Source: an uncultured Mediterraneibacter sp.
Lineage (GTDB): Bacteria; Bacillota; Clostridia; Lachnospirales; Lachnospiraceae
Direction: 5' to 3'
Assembly (NCBI GenBank): GCA_944381495.1
Contig: CALWLJ010000013.1
Span: 1-64,000, forward strand
DNA: 64,000 nt
Below the pieces are notes generated by a model. That model worked only from the letters and a program-made list of their open reading frames with translations. It made no database searches and was not told the DNA's origin. The position numbers and the translations under genes were made by a program. Of the stretch, positions 33,603 through 41,300 are shown piece after piece (the stretch's first letter is position 1; the number at the start of each line of letters is the position of its first letter).

Positions 33603-34283
33603 TTAAGAAAGGGTTAAGATATCTTCATTCATTTTAAAACCGATACCCCACACTGCCTCGATATAATCCTTTCCATTGATGCTTTTCAGTTTCTTGCGCA
33701 AGTTACTGATGTGTACCTTGAGAGAACTTTCCACACAGTCCGGCGTGTCCTCGCTGATCCGGTCCAGCATGACGGAGCGGGTGATGACCTGGGAAGGATT
33801 GGTCATAAGCAGTTTCAATATGGCGTATTCTGTGCGCGTCAGCTTTACCGGCTGCTCATCTACAGTGACTGTACGGGATGACGTGTCCATACGGATCGCG
33901 TCAAAGGTCAGAACAGCAGAATTGCCGGAAGCAGAGGCTTTCCTCAGCTGGACCGTGATCCGTGCCAGCAGCTCGGCTGTGTCAAATGGTTTAGTGATAT
34001 AATCAGCGGCGCCGCCCAACAGCAGGTCCACTTTATCAGAGACGTCCGCCTTGGCGCTGACGACAATAACGGGAATGTCTTTAATACGAGGAAGCAGCTC
34101 TTCGCCGCTGAGCCCCGGCAGCATCAGATCCAGAAGGATCAGATCCGGCCTGTGACCAGACAGATACAGAAGAGCCTCAGTGCCCGAGTAAGCCCGGGAA
34201 GCAGAATACCCCTCCCTCGTCAAAACCTCCTCCACCATATCCCCGATACATACATCATCATCAATGATCAAAATATTCCTCAA
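33603..34283 (-). CDS. OmpR/PhoB-family response regulator
   Basis: 226 residues with a TTG start. The receiver has the acidic pair near residue 9 (ILIIDDDVCIG), phospho-acceptor Asp in LILLDLMLPG near residue 51 and the Lys in DYITKPFDTAELL; the winged-helix domain spans about 125-224 (RTVTVDEQPVKLTRTEYAILKLL). The TTG (plus 34281-34283) is chosen because GGAGG is 8 bases upstream and the homology begins there; an upstream in-frame start at 34337 would add 18 unrelated residues and run through the ribosome site. It heads the immunity-type operon. Confidence 0.92.
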   Translation of the reverse strand: MRNILIIDDDVCIGDMVEEVLTREGYSASRAYSGTEALLYLSGHRPDLILLDLMLPGLSGEELLPRIKDIPVIVVSAKADVSDKVDLLLGGAADYITKPFDTAELLARITVQLRKASASGNSAVLTFDAIRMDTSSRTVTVDEQPVKLTRTEYAILKLLMTNPSQVITRSVMLDRISEDTPDCVESSLKVHISNLRKKLKSINGKDYIEAVWGIGFKMNEDILTLS

Positions 34284-34472
34284 AACATCCACCTCCAGAA
34301 GAAGATTATATACGCGCTCCCCCCTGATTTCAACCACACCACTTTATAATAAAAGTATAAACAATTCTAAAATTAGTGGTAAATTCACAGACAGGACACA
34401 ATTTATCTGTTAAAATGCAGCTACAGGCAGTCGATAAGGACTGTAACACTGATAGAAAACAGGAGGTTGCTT

Positions 34473-34646
34473 ATGAACAGAATACAGTACAATTTCTATA
34501 TGTTTATCTTATATAACGATTTCGGAAGGAAGATCAAGGAGGTTCTCAACGGACTGATCCCCGGTCTCATCCGCGAGCCCCAGCCGGTGAGAGTGCCGGT
34601 GCAGAGGCCATATCCGGAACGGGAGTATAGAAATCGACAGAGATAA
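34473..34646 (+). CDS. Small basic protein of 57 residues
   Basis: An ATG at 34473 preceded by AGGAGG at 34461-34466 opens a 57-codon frame to TAA at 34644-34646. The first 33 residues are amphipathic to hydrophobic (FYMFILYNDFG, VLNGLIPGLI), the rest Pro/Arg/Glu-rich (REPQPVRVPVQRPYPERE). No family recognised. A terminator with an eight-T run follows 16 bases later, and the gene is divergent from the immunity-type operon, so it looks like a complete transcription unit. Possible small membrane-associated peptide or regulator of the neighbouring system; this is inference. Confidence 0.65.
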   Translation: MNRIQYNFYMFILYNDFGRKIKEVLNGLIPGLIREPQPVRVPVQRPYPEREYRNRQR

Positions 34647-34661
34647 TAAGACATATGAAGG

Positions 34662-34713
34662 CAGATCACATGGACGGGACAGCAGTCGGACCACATGGAT
34701 CTGTCTTTTTTTT
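34662..34713 (+). terminator. Rho-independent terminator after the small gene
   Basis: CAGATC (34662-34667) pairs with GATCTG (34698-34703), with partial inner pairing CATGG/CCACATG, then TC and eight T. Confidence 0.7.
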
Positions 34714-34814
34714 CGTCATGAAATGTGATAAAATTTTGGAGAGAGGAACAGGAGTTCTGCGCGCAGGCTGAGAGGGGAAGGCAGCTGATATATGATTGAT
34801 AAGGGAGGAAGAAT

Positions 34815-35750
34815 ATGCCAGGAACAGGAAAAAAGATCACGGGGCTGTTGCTTGCCGCCATGCTGGCGGTTACAACGGTTTCCTGCGGAAATCTGCCGGA
34901 GATCCGGGAGAATACGGGTGCATCTGCACAGTACGATACCGTGCAGGAGGTGCCGGACTACAGCGGGGAGCCTTATGTGGAGATCAACAATAATCAGCCG
35001 GATTTCACAGAGGAAGAACTGACGACAGTAGCGTATGAGGAGTACAGTGCCCTGGATACTCTGGGCAGATGCGGAGAGGCGGAGGCCTGTATAGGCGAAG
35101 AACTGATGCCAGATGAAGAACGTGAGGATATCAGTGATGTGACGACTACGGGATGGAAGAATGAGAAATATGACAACGTGGATGGAGGGTATCTGTATAA
35201 CCGCTGTCATTTGATCGGGTATCAGCTCTCCGGGGAAAACGCCAATGAGGAAAATCTGATCACCGGCACCCGTTATATGAACACGGAGGGAATGCTCCCC
35301 TTTGAAAATATGGTGGCGGAATATGTACATGAAACAGAAAATCATGTGATGTATCGCGTGACTCCTGTGTTTGAGGGTGCAGATCTGGTTGCCTCCGGAG
35401 TACAGATGGAAGCAGAGTCGGTGGAGGACGGCGGAGAAGGCATCTCCTTTAACGTGTATGTTTATAATGTACAGCCTGACATTACCATTAATTATGCTAC
35501 CGGCGACAACTGGGAATCTGCGGAAGGAGATACCGGATCAATAAGCGAAGCATCCGATGAGACGGTGCAGGGAAGTTATCGTCAGGATGAGGAACAGTCT
35601 TATGTTATAAATGAGAATACGAAAAAGTTTCATAATCCGGACTGCTCCAGCGTAGAAGATATCAAAGAGAAGAATAAGAGAGAGTTTACAGGTACCCGGG
35701 ACGAACTGATCAATGAAGGATATGATCCCTGCGGAATCTGTAAACCATAG
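34815..35750 (+). CDS. Secreted DNA/RNA non-specific endonuclease (EndA-like) lipoprotein
   Basis: 311 residues. Signal peptide with a possible lipobox ending Thr-Val-Ser-Cys near residue 29. The nuclease core (about 95-225) has the beta-beta-alpha metal motif NRCHLIGYQLSGE with the catalytic His, then ENLITGTRYMNTEGMLPFE, the pattern of streptococcal EndA-type nucleases (Arg-Cys-His replaces the usual Arg-Gly-His). A C-terminal module has Cys/His ligand spacing like the Ada metal-binding domain (FHNPDCSSV then YDPCGIC). It should degrade extracellular nucleic acid. The downstream deoB gene, 18 bases away, would use the deoxyribose phosphate. Confidence 0.88.
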   Translation: MPGTGKKITGLLLAAMLAVTTVSCGNLPEIRENTGASAQYDTVQEVPDYSGEPYVEINNNQPDFTEEELTTVAYEEYSALDTLGRCGEAEACIGEELMPDEEREDISDVTTTGWKNEKYDNVDGGYLYNRCHLIGYQLSGENANEENLITGTRYMNTEGMLPFENMVAEYVHETENHVMYRVTPVFEGADLVASGVQMEAESVEDGGEGISFNVYVYNVQPDITINYATGDNWESAEGDTGSISEASDETVQGSYRQDEEQSYVINENTKKFHNPDCSSVEDIKEKNKREFTGTRDELINEGYDPCGICKP

Positions 35751-35768
35751 AGAATGGAGGCTGAGATC

Positions 35769-36959
35769 ATGGAGAGATTCAGAAGGATATTTGTGATCGT
35801 CATGGATTCTCTGGGAGTGGGAGCGATGGATGATTCCCCTGAGTTTGGCGATGTAGGTGTGAATACGCTGGGACACATTTCCCAGGCTGTGGATCAGCTG
35901 ATCATGCCGAACCTTCAGAAGATGGGAATGGCGAATCTCACTCCGCTGAAGCAGGTGCCGCCGGTTGAGAATAATCTGGGGTATTACGGGAAAATGAGGG
36001 AGAAGAGCAGGGGAAAGGATACCATGACCGGCCACTGGGAGATGATGGGGCTGGAGGTGAAGAAGCCCTTTAAGACATTTACGGAACATGGATTTCCACC
36101 GGAGCTGATCGCAGAGCTGGAGCGGAGGACCGGGCATAAAGTGATCGGAAACAAGAGCGCCAGCGGTACGGAGATCCTGGATGAGCTGGGAGAGGAAGAG
36201 ATCGCCACAGGACATATGATTGTGTATACATCCGCGGACTCTGTCCTGCAGATCTGCGGGAACGAGGAGACGTTCGGTCTGGATGAGCTGTACCGGTGCT
36301 GCGAGATTGCCCGGGAGATCACTATGATGGACGAGTGGAAGGTAGGACGCGTTATCGCCCGTCCCTATGTAGGCAGGAAACGAGGAGAATTCAGGCGCAC
36401 AAGCAACCGCCATGATTATGCGCTGAAGCCCTTTGGCAGGACGGCGCTCAATGCTCTGCAGGAGGCAGGCCTGGATGTAATCTCTGTCGGAAAGATCCGC
36501 GATATCTTCGACGGGGAAGGAATTACGGAGGCATATAAGTCGAAGAGCTCTGTCCACGGGATGGAGCAGACTCTGGAACTGGCCGGGAAGGAGTTCCATG
36601 GACTGTGCTTTGTCAATCTGGTAGACTTTGACGCACTGTGGGGCCACAGAAGAGATCCGGCGGGGTATGCTGCCGAGATCGGGCGCTTTGATGAGAAGCT
36701 GGGAATGCTTCTGCCCCTTCTGAAAGAGGATGACCTGCTGATCATCACAGCCGATCACGGGAATGATCCTACTTATACGGGAACAGATCATACGAGAGAA
36801 AAAGTGCCGTTCCTTGCATATTCTCCGTCAATGAGCGGGAGCGGTGAGCTTCCGGAGGCAGATACATTTGCAGTGATCGGCGCTACAGTGACCGATAATT
36901 TCGGCGTAAAGATGCCGGAGGGGACCATCGGGCGGTCGATCCTGGAGAAGCTGAGATAA
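35769..36959 (+). CDS. deoB: Phosphopentomutase
   Basis: 396 residues, normal length. Alkaline-phosphatase-superfamily metal motifs: [12 protein letters not shown] at the N-terminus, [12 protein letters not shown] near residue 85, [18 protein letters not shown] near 285 and [18 protein letters not shown] near 330. It converts ribose 1-phosphate or deoxyribose 1-phosphate to the 5-phosphate in nucleoside salvage. The ATG at 35769 is 8 bases after GGAGG; the ATG at 35754 lies upstream of that site. It probably shares a transcript with the secreted nuclease, a sensible pairing of DNA degradation and sugar recovery. Confidence 0.96.
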   Translation: MERFRRIFVIVMDSLGVGAMDDSPEFGDVGVNTLGHISQAVDQLIMPNLQKMGMANLTPLKQVPPVENNLGYYGKMREKSRGKDTMTGHWEMMGLEVKKPFKTFTEHGFPPELIAELERRTGHKVIGNKSASGTEILDELGEEEIATGHMIVYTSADSVLQICGNEETFGLDELYRCCEIAREITMMDEWKVGRVIARPYVGRKRGEFRRTSNRHDYALKPFGRTALNALQEAGLDVISVGKIRDIFDGEGITEAYKSKSSVHGMEQTLELAGKEFHGLCFVNLVDFDALWGHRRDPAGYAAEIGRFDEKLGMLLPLLKEDDLLIITADHGNDPTYTGTDHTREKVPFLAYSPSMSGSGELPEADTFAVIGATVTDNFGVKMPEGTIGRSILEKLR

Positions 36960-36997
36960 CGCTATAGCATCGGAAATGCAGGTATGTAAGGCAGATA

Positions 36998-37036
36998 GAG
37001 AGAGAGTACTGTTTTCGGACGGTACTTTCTTTTTTG
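36998..37036 (+). terminator. Rho-independent terminator after deoB
   Basis: GAGAGTACTGT pairs with ACGGTACTTTC (one wobble or mismatch) around TTTCGG, followed by TTTTTT. Confidence 0.8.
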
Positions 37037-37043
37037 ATATTTA

Positions 37044-37072
37044 TTGACAGGCGCATATACTTAGTATATATT
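37044..37072 (+). promoter_or_regulatory. Promoter of the PadR gene
   Basis: TTGACA (37044-37049), a 17-base spacer and TATATT (37067-37072). The palindromic operator overlaps the -10 box and start point. Confidence 0.75.
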
Positions 37073-37092
37073 TATATTTAGTAATACTAAGT
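37059..37092 (+). promoter_or_regulatory. PadR operator palindromes
   Basis: ACTTAGTA (37059-37066) is the inverted partner of TACTAAGTG (37085-37093), and a tighter perfect palindrome TTAGTAATACTAA occupies 37078-37090. Such TTAGTA/TACTAA sites are typical autoregulatory PadR targets. Confidence 0.7.
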
Positions 37093-37115
37093 GTTTAAAA
37101 ACAGGAGGAAGGTGT

Positions 37116-37475
37116 ATGGAGAGCCGTTTTACACAGCAGCTGAAAAAAGGCGTTCTGGAGATGGTCGTTCTCTGTATCATATCAGAAAAAGATACATACG
37201 GTTATGAGCTCCTTCAGGAACTGGGAAAACGGGGAGAAGGTTTCTTTGATCTGAAGGAAGGTACCCTTTATCCCATCCTGTACCGCCTGGAAGATGACGG
37301 CCTGATCCAATCCTCCTGGAAGCAGGATCCGGAAAGAAACGGGGGAAGACGTCCTGCACCGAAGAAATACTACAGGATCACGGATGCGGGCAGCAGGGCG
37401 GCGGAGGATTACCGGGACATATGGAAGAAATTTGAGCAGTGTGTGGATCGCTTATGCGGGGAGGGAGAAGTGTGA
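37116..37475 (+). CDS. PadR-family transcriptional regulator
   Basis: 119 residues, PadR subfamily 2 size. The winged helix is clear (GVLEMVVLCIISEKDTYGYELLQEL then LKEGTLYPILYRLEDDGLI and KYYRITDAGSRAAEDY). ACAGGAGGAAGG is 6-10 bases before the ATG. It is paired with a HAAS-domain membrane protein, the usual partner, and has a strong palindrome in its promoter. Confidence 0.94.
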   Translation: MESRFTQQLKKGVLEMVVLCIISEKDTYGYELLQELGKRGEGFFDLKEGTLYPILYRLEDDGLIQSSWKQDPERNGGRRPAPKKYYRITDAGSRAAEDYRDIWKKFEQCVDRLCGEGEV

Positions 37476-37533
37476 AAGTAAACTTTCACATCTACCATTA
37501 TTGACGCAGCAAGTGCATCAGAAAGAGGAAATC

Positions 37534-38241
37534 ATGACAGAAGAACAGAAAAAGATTAAAAGATATGTAAACGCTCTGGAGCGCCGTCTGAAGCTCCCCT
37601 TAAAGTTAAAGGTCAGGATCAATGAGGATATAGGCACAGAAATCCATCTCAGAATGGAGGCAGGAGAGAGTGTAGATGAAATCCTGGAGGAAATGGGAAG
37701 TCCCGAGGCAGTGGCAGAGCGGTTTCATGAGGAGTATGCAGAGTATGTTGTGAAGAAAAGTCCGATTCGATTCCTGTTCCTTGGACTGGCAGCCTTTATT
37801 ATCATAGCAGCGGTCCTATTTGGAATTGTATTTGCCCAGTCGCACCAGACTGAACCATCGATTTCTATTATCGGAGGTGCTGATGGTCCAACATCTATTT
37901 TCATTGCGGGTAAGACAGAAAATGAAACGAATCGGAACGTCTGGAACACTTACTGGATGTCTGTTGTAGGACTGTTTCTGGGCTGTATTGCAGCGTACTT
38001 GATGGCGTCTTATGGAAAGAGAGGAGACAGAAAGCAATATATGAAGTGCATCCTGCTGTCTGCGGCAGGACTGATTTTATCATTTATTCCTTTCTTTATA
38101 CCGGACGGACATGTGGTCCAGTGGTCTTTCGGCGTGGGCATGACAGGAATAACAGTAGCGCCGGGAGTGATCCTGAATCTGGTGGTGCTGGTAATGGCAT
38201 GGATAAGGATGAGGAAGAAGCGCGGGGATGATATCAGGTAA
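37534..38241 (+). CDS. HAAS-domain membrane protein with OadB-like glycine motif
   Basis: 235 residues. Residues 1-75 are a HAAS/DUF1700 helical domain (KRYVNALERRLKLPLKLKVRIN), the PadR-associated signalling module. One helix (about 80-105) leads to an IIGGADGPTSIFIAG segment, the signature loop of the beta subunit of Na+-translocating decarboxylases, then three more hydrophobic helices. The whole is far too short to be that pump subunit; the motif may be a borrowed Na+-binding or structural loop. The ATG at 37534 has AGAGGAAATC upstream; longer frames overlap padR and lack a ribosome site. Confidence 0.82.
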   Translation: MTEEQKKIKRYVNALERRLKLPLKLKVRINEDIGTEIHLRMEAGESVDEILEEMGSPEAVAERFHEEYAEYVVKKSPIRFLFLGLAAFIIIAAVLFGIVFAQSHQTEPSISIIGGADGPTSIFIAGKTENETNRNVWNTYWMSVVGLFLGCIAAYLMASYGKRGDRKQYMKCILLSAAGLILSFIPFFIPDGHVVQWSFGVGMTGITVAPGVILNLVVLVMAWIRMRKKRGDDIR

Positions 38242-38306
38242 AAGCTGGCCGGGGAATACCCGATAATATAGTATGAAAAAAGTGGTGAAATTAATTCGAA
38301 AAAATC

Positions 38307-38335
38307 TTGACAAATGGTGATCTTCACAGTATACT
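38307..38335 (+). promoter_or_regulatory. Promoter of tRNA-Trp
   Basis: TTGACA (38307-38312), a 17-base spacer, TATACT (38330-38335). The tRNA starts 35 bases downstream. Confidence 0.85.
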
Positions 38336-38369
38336 ATACAAGTGGCTTGCGAAAGACAGGCCACGGAAT

Positions 38370-38440
38370 AGGGGATTGGTCAAATGGTATGATAGGGGTC
38401 TCCAAAACCTTTGGTGGGAGTTCGATTCTCTCATCCCCTG
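38370..38440 (+). tRNA. trnW: tRNA-Trp (CCA anticodon)
   Basis: 71 bases fold as a cloverleaf: acceptor AGGGGAT (38370-38376) with ATCCCCT (38433-38439) and discriminator G, D stem GTCA/TGAT, anticodon stem GGGGT/ACCTT with loop CTCCAAA (anticodon CCA) and T arm GGGAG-TTCGATT-CTCTC. The 3' CCA is not encoded. It has a consensus promoter and its own terminator, so it is a single-gene unit. Confidence 0.95.
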
Positions 38441-38448
38441 CTAGAAAG

Positions 38449-38473
38449 GCACCGTGTTTACGGTGCTTTTTCT
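38449..38473 (+). terminator. Terminator of tRNA-Trp
   Basis: GCACCG (38449-38454), TGTTTA loop, CGGTGC (38461-38466), then TTTTTCT. Confidence 0.92.
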
Positions 38474-38609
38474 ATTTCGTGTCATATGATTCAAAATAGG
38501 GTATGGCTATTTTGTTTGCGATGACTGCCTAGAGGTGATACGATATTCCAATCGAGAAGGTGTACGTCTTCGGATGTGTATTGCCGCCTAATGTGCCAAC
38601 ATCGGGCGG

Positions 38610-38637
38610 TTGACTTTTTCGATACATTTGCTATAAT
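38610..38637 (+). promoter_or_regulatory. Promoter of a possible small RNA
   Basis: TTGACT (38610-38615), a 16-base spacer, TATAAT (38632-38637). The -35 box touches a hairpin (CCGCC at 38584-38588 with GGCGG at about 38605-38609). Confidence 0.7.
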
Positions 38638-38644
38638 GTACTTA

Positions 38645-38753
38645 ACAGGACAGCCGGAAGGTGAGTGCAGGTCACCCGACCCGGCGAAAGTAAATACTAA
38701 GCTAAGAAATAGCCGTTCCTAAACTTTGACGAGAGCAGGACGGCTATTTCTTA
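38645..38753 (+). ncRNA. Candidate small RNA or leader remnant
   Basis: About 110 bases between the promoter at 38610 and a perfect 14-bp hairpin (TAAGAAATAGCCGT at 38703-38716 with ACGGCTATTTCTTA at 38740-38753, extended by CCT/AGG). A Gly/Cys-rich segment near 38648-38690 can also fold. No plus-strand gene follows for kilobases; the next gene is on the minus strand. It could be an independent small RNA, or the surviving leader of a lost operon, as similar promoter-hairpin leaders occur in integrative elements. Confidence 0.45.
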
Positions 38754-38814
38754 TGCGTAAAATTCAGAATGGCTACTATCAGTAAGGCGGTACTTACAAT
38801 TAGGCTCAACTCTT

Positions 38815-39270
38815 CTAAGCTGCTTTCTTACGAATTATTTTCCTGATAAATAATATGACCAAAAAATAAATTGCACATGCTATGATCCCCGCACCACAAG
38901 ACCATGATACAAATACATACCAAAGATGCTTCACTCTTGCAATTTGGTATGTAGCGATCTCTCCACGCTCAAGAACAGCAAGCCCTAATACAGCAATTGG
39001 AACACATGCGCCCAGGATAAAAGCTATAGCTGCACCAAGAGCGGTCAGCGCCTTTTGATAAAACCGTACTTTTTTTAACGGATCTGTTTTTAACTCAGTA
39101 TTTGCAGGCTGAACATCTATTTTCATTTTCATGGCATCCATCTTTTTTTGGCAGTCTTCGCATTCGCTTAAGTGCTTATCAATGTCCTGCCTTGTTTGTT
39201 CGGATAATATATCGTCCTGATATAGCGGTAATAAATCTGAAACAATATAACATGGAAGTCCTTTATTCAT
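38815..39270 (-). CDS. Anti-sigma factor with zinc-finger domain
   Basis: 151 residues. The N-terminal anti-sigma zinc finger is visible (LPLYQDDILSEQTRQDIDKHLSECEDCQKKM, His-x3-Cys-x2-Cys), followed by a linker and two membrane helices (about 73-98 and 115-140) with a basic C-terminus. It would hold the ECF sigma factor encoded just upstream until a membrane signal releases it. The two genes overlap by 8 bases. Confidence 0.9.
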   Translation of the reverse strand: MNKGLPCYIVSDLLPLYQDDILSEQTRQDIDKHLSECEDCQKKMDAMKMKIDVQPANTELKTDPLKKVRFYQKALTALGAAIAFILGACVPIAVLGLAVLERGEIATYQIARVKHLWYVFVSWSCGAGIIACAIYFLVILFIRKIIRKKAA

Positions 39271-39739
39271 TTTTCAAAATCTCCTCTACAATTTTTTGCT
39301 TTCCCCTAAAAAATGTGACTCTTGTCCAGTTTTCTGTTTTGCCGATGATTTCTCCGATTTCAGCGAAAGATAAGTTGCTGATCAATCTTAAATACATTAC
39401 TTCACGTACAGGCTCATTCAAAGCATGTATCAACTGTAATATCTCTTTTTGTTCCCACTGAACGTTTATTTCTTTTTTACCATTTGTTTCCGGAATATTG
39501 TCCTCCAGGGGTAAAGTGTCCGGATGTTTCCTTAAATATTTCAACCAGACATTTTTAGCAATTCCGCACAACCAGGTCAAAATAGAGCTGTTTCCTTTAA
39601 AGCGGTCAATACATTGAACAGCTTGAAAAAAAGTCTCCTGGGTGAGTTCTTCGGCAAGATGTTCGTTAGTTGTTTTGCTCAATAAAAACAAATATACTTT
39701 TTTTGAATAAATCTCATATATTTCTTCAAACGATTGCAC
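39263..39739 (-). CDS. ECF-family RNA polymerase sigma factor
   Basis: 158 residues. Region 2 (HLAEELTQETFFQAVQCIDRFKGNSSILTWLCGIAKNVW) and region 4 (VREVMYLRLISNLSFAEIGEIIGKTENWTRVTFFRGKQKI) are complete. The start is GTG with AAGGGGGG upstream. It is co-transcribed with the zinc-finger anti-sigma gene. An inverted repeat GGAATATTCC lies about 90 bases upstream (39828-39837) and could be part of an autoregulated promoter. Confidence 0.93.
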   Translation of the reverse strand: MQSFEEIYEIYSKKVYLFLLSKTTNEHLAEELTQETFFQAVQCIDRFKGNSSILTWLCGIAKNVWLKYLRKHPDTLPLEDNIPETNGKKEINVQWEQKEILQLIHALNEPVREVMYLRLISNLSFAEIGEIIGKTENWTRVTFFRGKQKIVEEILKNE

Positions 39740-40001
39740 TTTTAGCCCCCCTTCTGTTTGTTAGTACCGAATTCTGCTGTTTTGTTACAATCATATTTAT
39801 AAAAGTAAAAAATCATTTTACAAGTCGGGAATATTCCTGAAAAAACATAATAAGTTCAAATGTTTAAAAATTTTTCTTCATTATCAATACAGTATAACAA
39901 AATAGAACATAAATGGAGGATAAAAGAATGAAAAAAGTGTCTAAAAAAACAAATTGAATCATTATAGGGAGTGAAGATGTGAGGAGATATTAAAGGGAGA
40001 G
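39740..40001. other. Gap with a short peptide frame and no clear gene
   Basis: AT-rich gap of about 310 bases between the ECF gene and the permease. An ATG at 39912 (with a nested ATG at 39927 behind GGAGGATAAAAG) opens only 15 codons (Met-Glu-Asp-Lys-Arg-Met-Lys-Lys-Val-Ser-Lys-Lys-Thr-Asn, TGA), which looks like the beginning of a truncated gene. Palindrome GGAATATTCC at 39828-39837. Confidence 0.4.
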
Positions 40002-40027
40002 AAGGGGAGCGGCCCGCCGCTCCCTTT
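40002..40027 (-). terminator. GC-rich terminator of the sigma-ABC operon
   Basis: GGGAGCGG (40005-40012) pairs with CCGCTCCC (40017-40024), flanked by AA/TT. On the minus strand it follows the permease stop at 40052. Confidence 0.65.
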
Positions 40028-40051
40028 CCTAATCAGAAATTTGAACATGCA

Positions 40052-41299
40052 TCATCTCACCGTATGTCGGACATAAGAATATACCGTCAGTCCTGCAAAA
40101 AGCGGAATCTCAATAATATACGCAATGACTGCAGCGTATGGAGTCCATACAGCCATATTCCCTATATTAAAAAATTTGAAATCCTGAACCGCATAGAGGA
40201 TACTTGTCTGCAGCCCCACCCCTCCGGCCGGCAGTATGCTGCACAGCCAGTTCGATATACTTTCCGGCATGATAACGGAAATGATAAGAGGCATGAGGCA
40301 GAATAACAGAGCGGTCGCCAGTGCCGCCACTGTGCTCCTGAAATTGGCGGACAGGAAGAGGGTAAAGCTTACCACGGCAAGAACACATAACAGACCGGTC
40401 CAGGCCAGGAACCACTGCAGCTGCCCCAGATCCATATCAGCCAAAGTGAGGATGGAATAGATCATCTGGATCGACGTCTTCGTACACTCCCAGCCGAACA
40501 GTGTGTTGGAGATCAGGATATACAGTACCGTGCAGATCATAAATGCAATCCCACTGATGCACAGGGCAGAGAGTATTTTTACTGCTGCGAGATAACATTT
40601 ACCCCGTCTGGTACAGCGCAGGATATCGTCTGCGCCGGACTGGTATTCTGCGGAGAAAATCGGCGCGGCGATCACAGCACAGAACAATACAATCAGAAAT
40701 GCAAGCATGGTCTGATAATCCAGGGCATTGGAGTTGAAACCAGGATACACCTCAAAGGGTTTTTCCACATCCGCGTACATATTCATTGCCGTATTCCGGG
40801 CTGACAGGTTGTTACCCTGTTCTCTTACCATCTGTGCGGATAGCTGATCCTCACATGCCTGGTAATAATTGTCTATCTTTTCTGGATCGATCTCCATGAG
40901 GGTTGGTTCGATGCCGGTGACGGGATCAGCAAACAAAGTTTTTACACCGTGGATCACAGGGACATAAGGCAGGATCTCTGTTTCATAGACGCCCGCCGGC
41001 AGATCGTAAGACTGTTCTATGCCGTAATGGTTCAGGCAGGCCTGATAGATCTCAACTGCTTCCCGTACTTTCTCAGGAGTGACAGCTCCGGCTGCCTCAG
41101 ACTGCAGTTCTTTTTCGTATGCGATAGAGTCAAGGCCGGTCAGCTCTACCAGGTTTCCTGAATCATCTGTATAGCTGCTGTAGAAGAAAGTAGTTGGTAT
41201 CCAGGCTAACAGGAATGTAAGCAGCAGAGCCAGTATCAGTAAGATCCATGTGGATCTTGTTTTCAGCACACGTTTTATTTCCAGTATGAAAATACGCAT
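40052..41299 (-). CDS. ABC-2-type permease
   Basis: 415 residues. An N-terminal helix (LKTRSTWILLILALLLTFLLAWIPTTFFYSS), a long extracytoplasmic loop of about 180 residues, then five or six helices (PIFSAEYQSGADDILRCTRRGK, an ABC-2 coupling segment). The ATG (plus 41297-41299) has AGGAGG 7 bases upstream and lies 1 base from the ATPase stop; the longer frame to 41443 runs inside the ATPase gene. It is last in the operon sigma-membrane protein-ATPase-permease. Confidence 0.88.
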   Translation of the reverse strand: MRIFILEIKRVLKTRSTWILLILALLLTFLLAWIPTTFFYSSYTDDSGNLVELTGLDSIAYEKELQSEAAGAVTPEKVREAVEIYQACLNHYGIEQSYDLPAGVYETEILPYVPVIHGVKTLFADPVTGIEPTLMEIDPEKIDNYYQACEDQLSAQMVREQGNNLSARNTAMNMYADVEKPFEVYPGFNSNALDYQTMLAFLIVLFCAVIAAPIFSAEYQSGADDILRCTRRGKCYLAAVKILSALCISGIAFMICTVLYILISNTLFGWECTKTSIQMIYSILTLADMDLGQLQWFLAWTGLLCVLAVVSFTLFLSANFRSTVAALATALLFCLMPLIISVIMPESISNWLCSILPAGGVGLQTSILYAVQDFKFFNIGNMAVWTPYAAVIAYIIEIPLFAGLTVYSYVRHTVR

Positions 41300-41300
41300 T

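Noticed and set aside
34284-34337. Longer start of the response regulator at 34337
   Set aside because: The extra 18 residues have no receiver homology and run across a good ribosome site; the TTG at 34283 fits better.
37534-38241. Sodium-translocating decarboxylase beta subunit
   Set aside because: Only the short glycine-rich motif matches; length, HAAS domain and helix number do not.
38370-38440. tRNA for another amino acid or a pseudo-tRNA
   Set aside because: All stems pair and the loop gives a CCA anticodon with promoter and terminator, so it is a functional tRNA-Trp.
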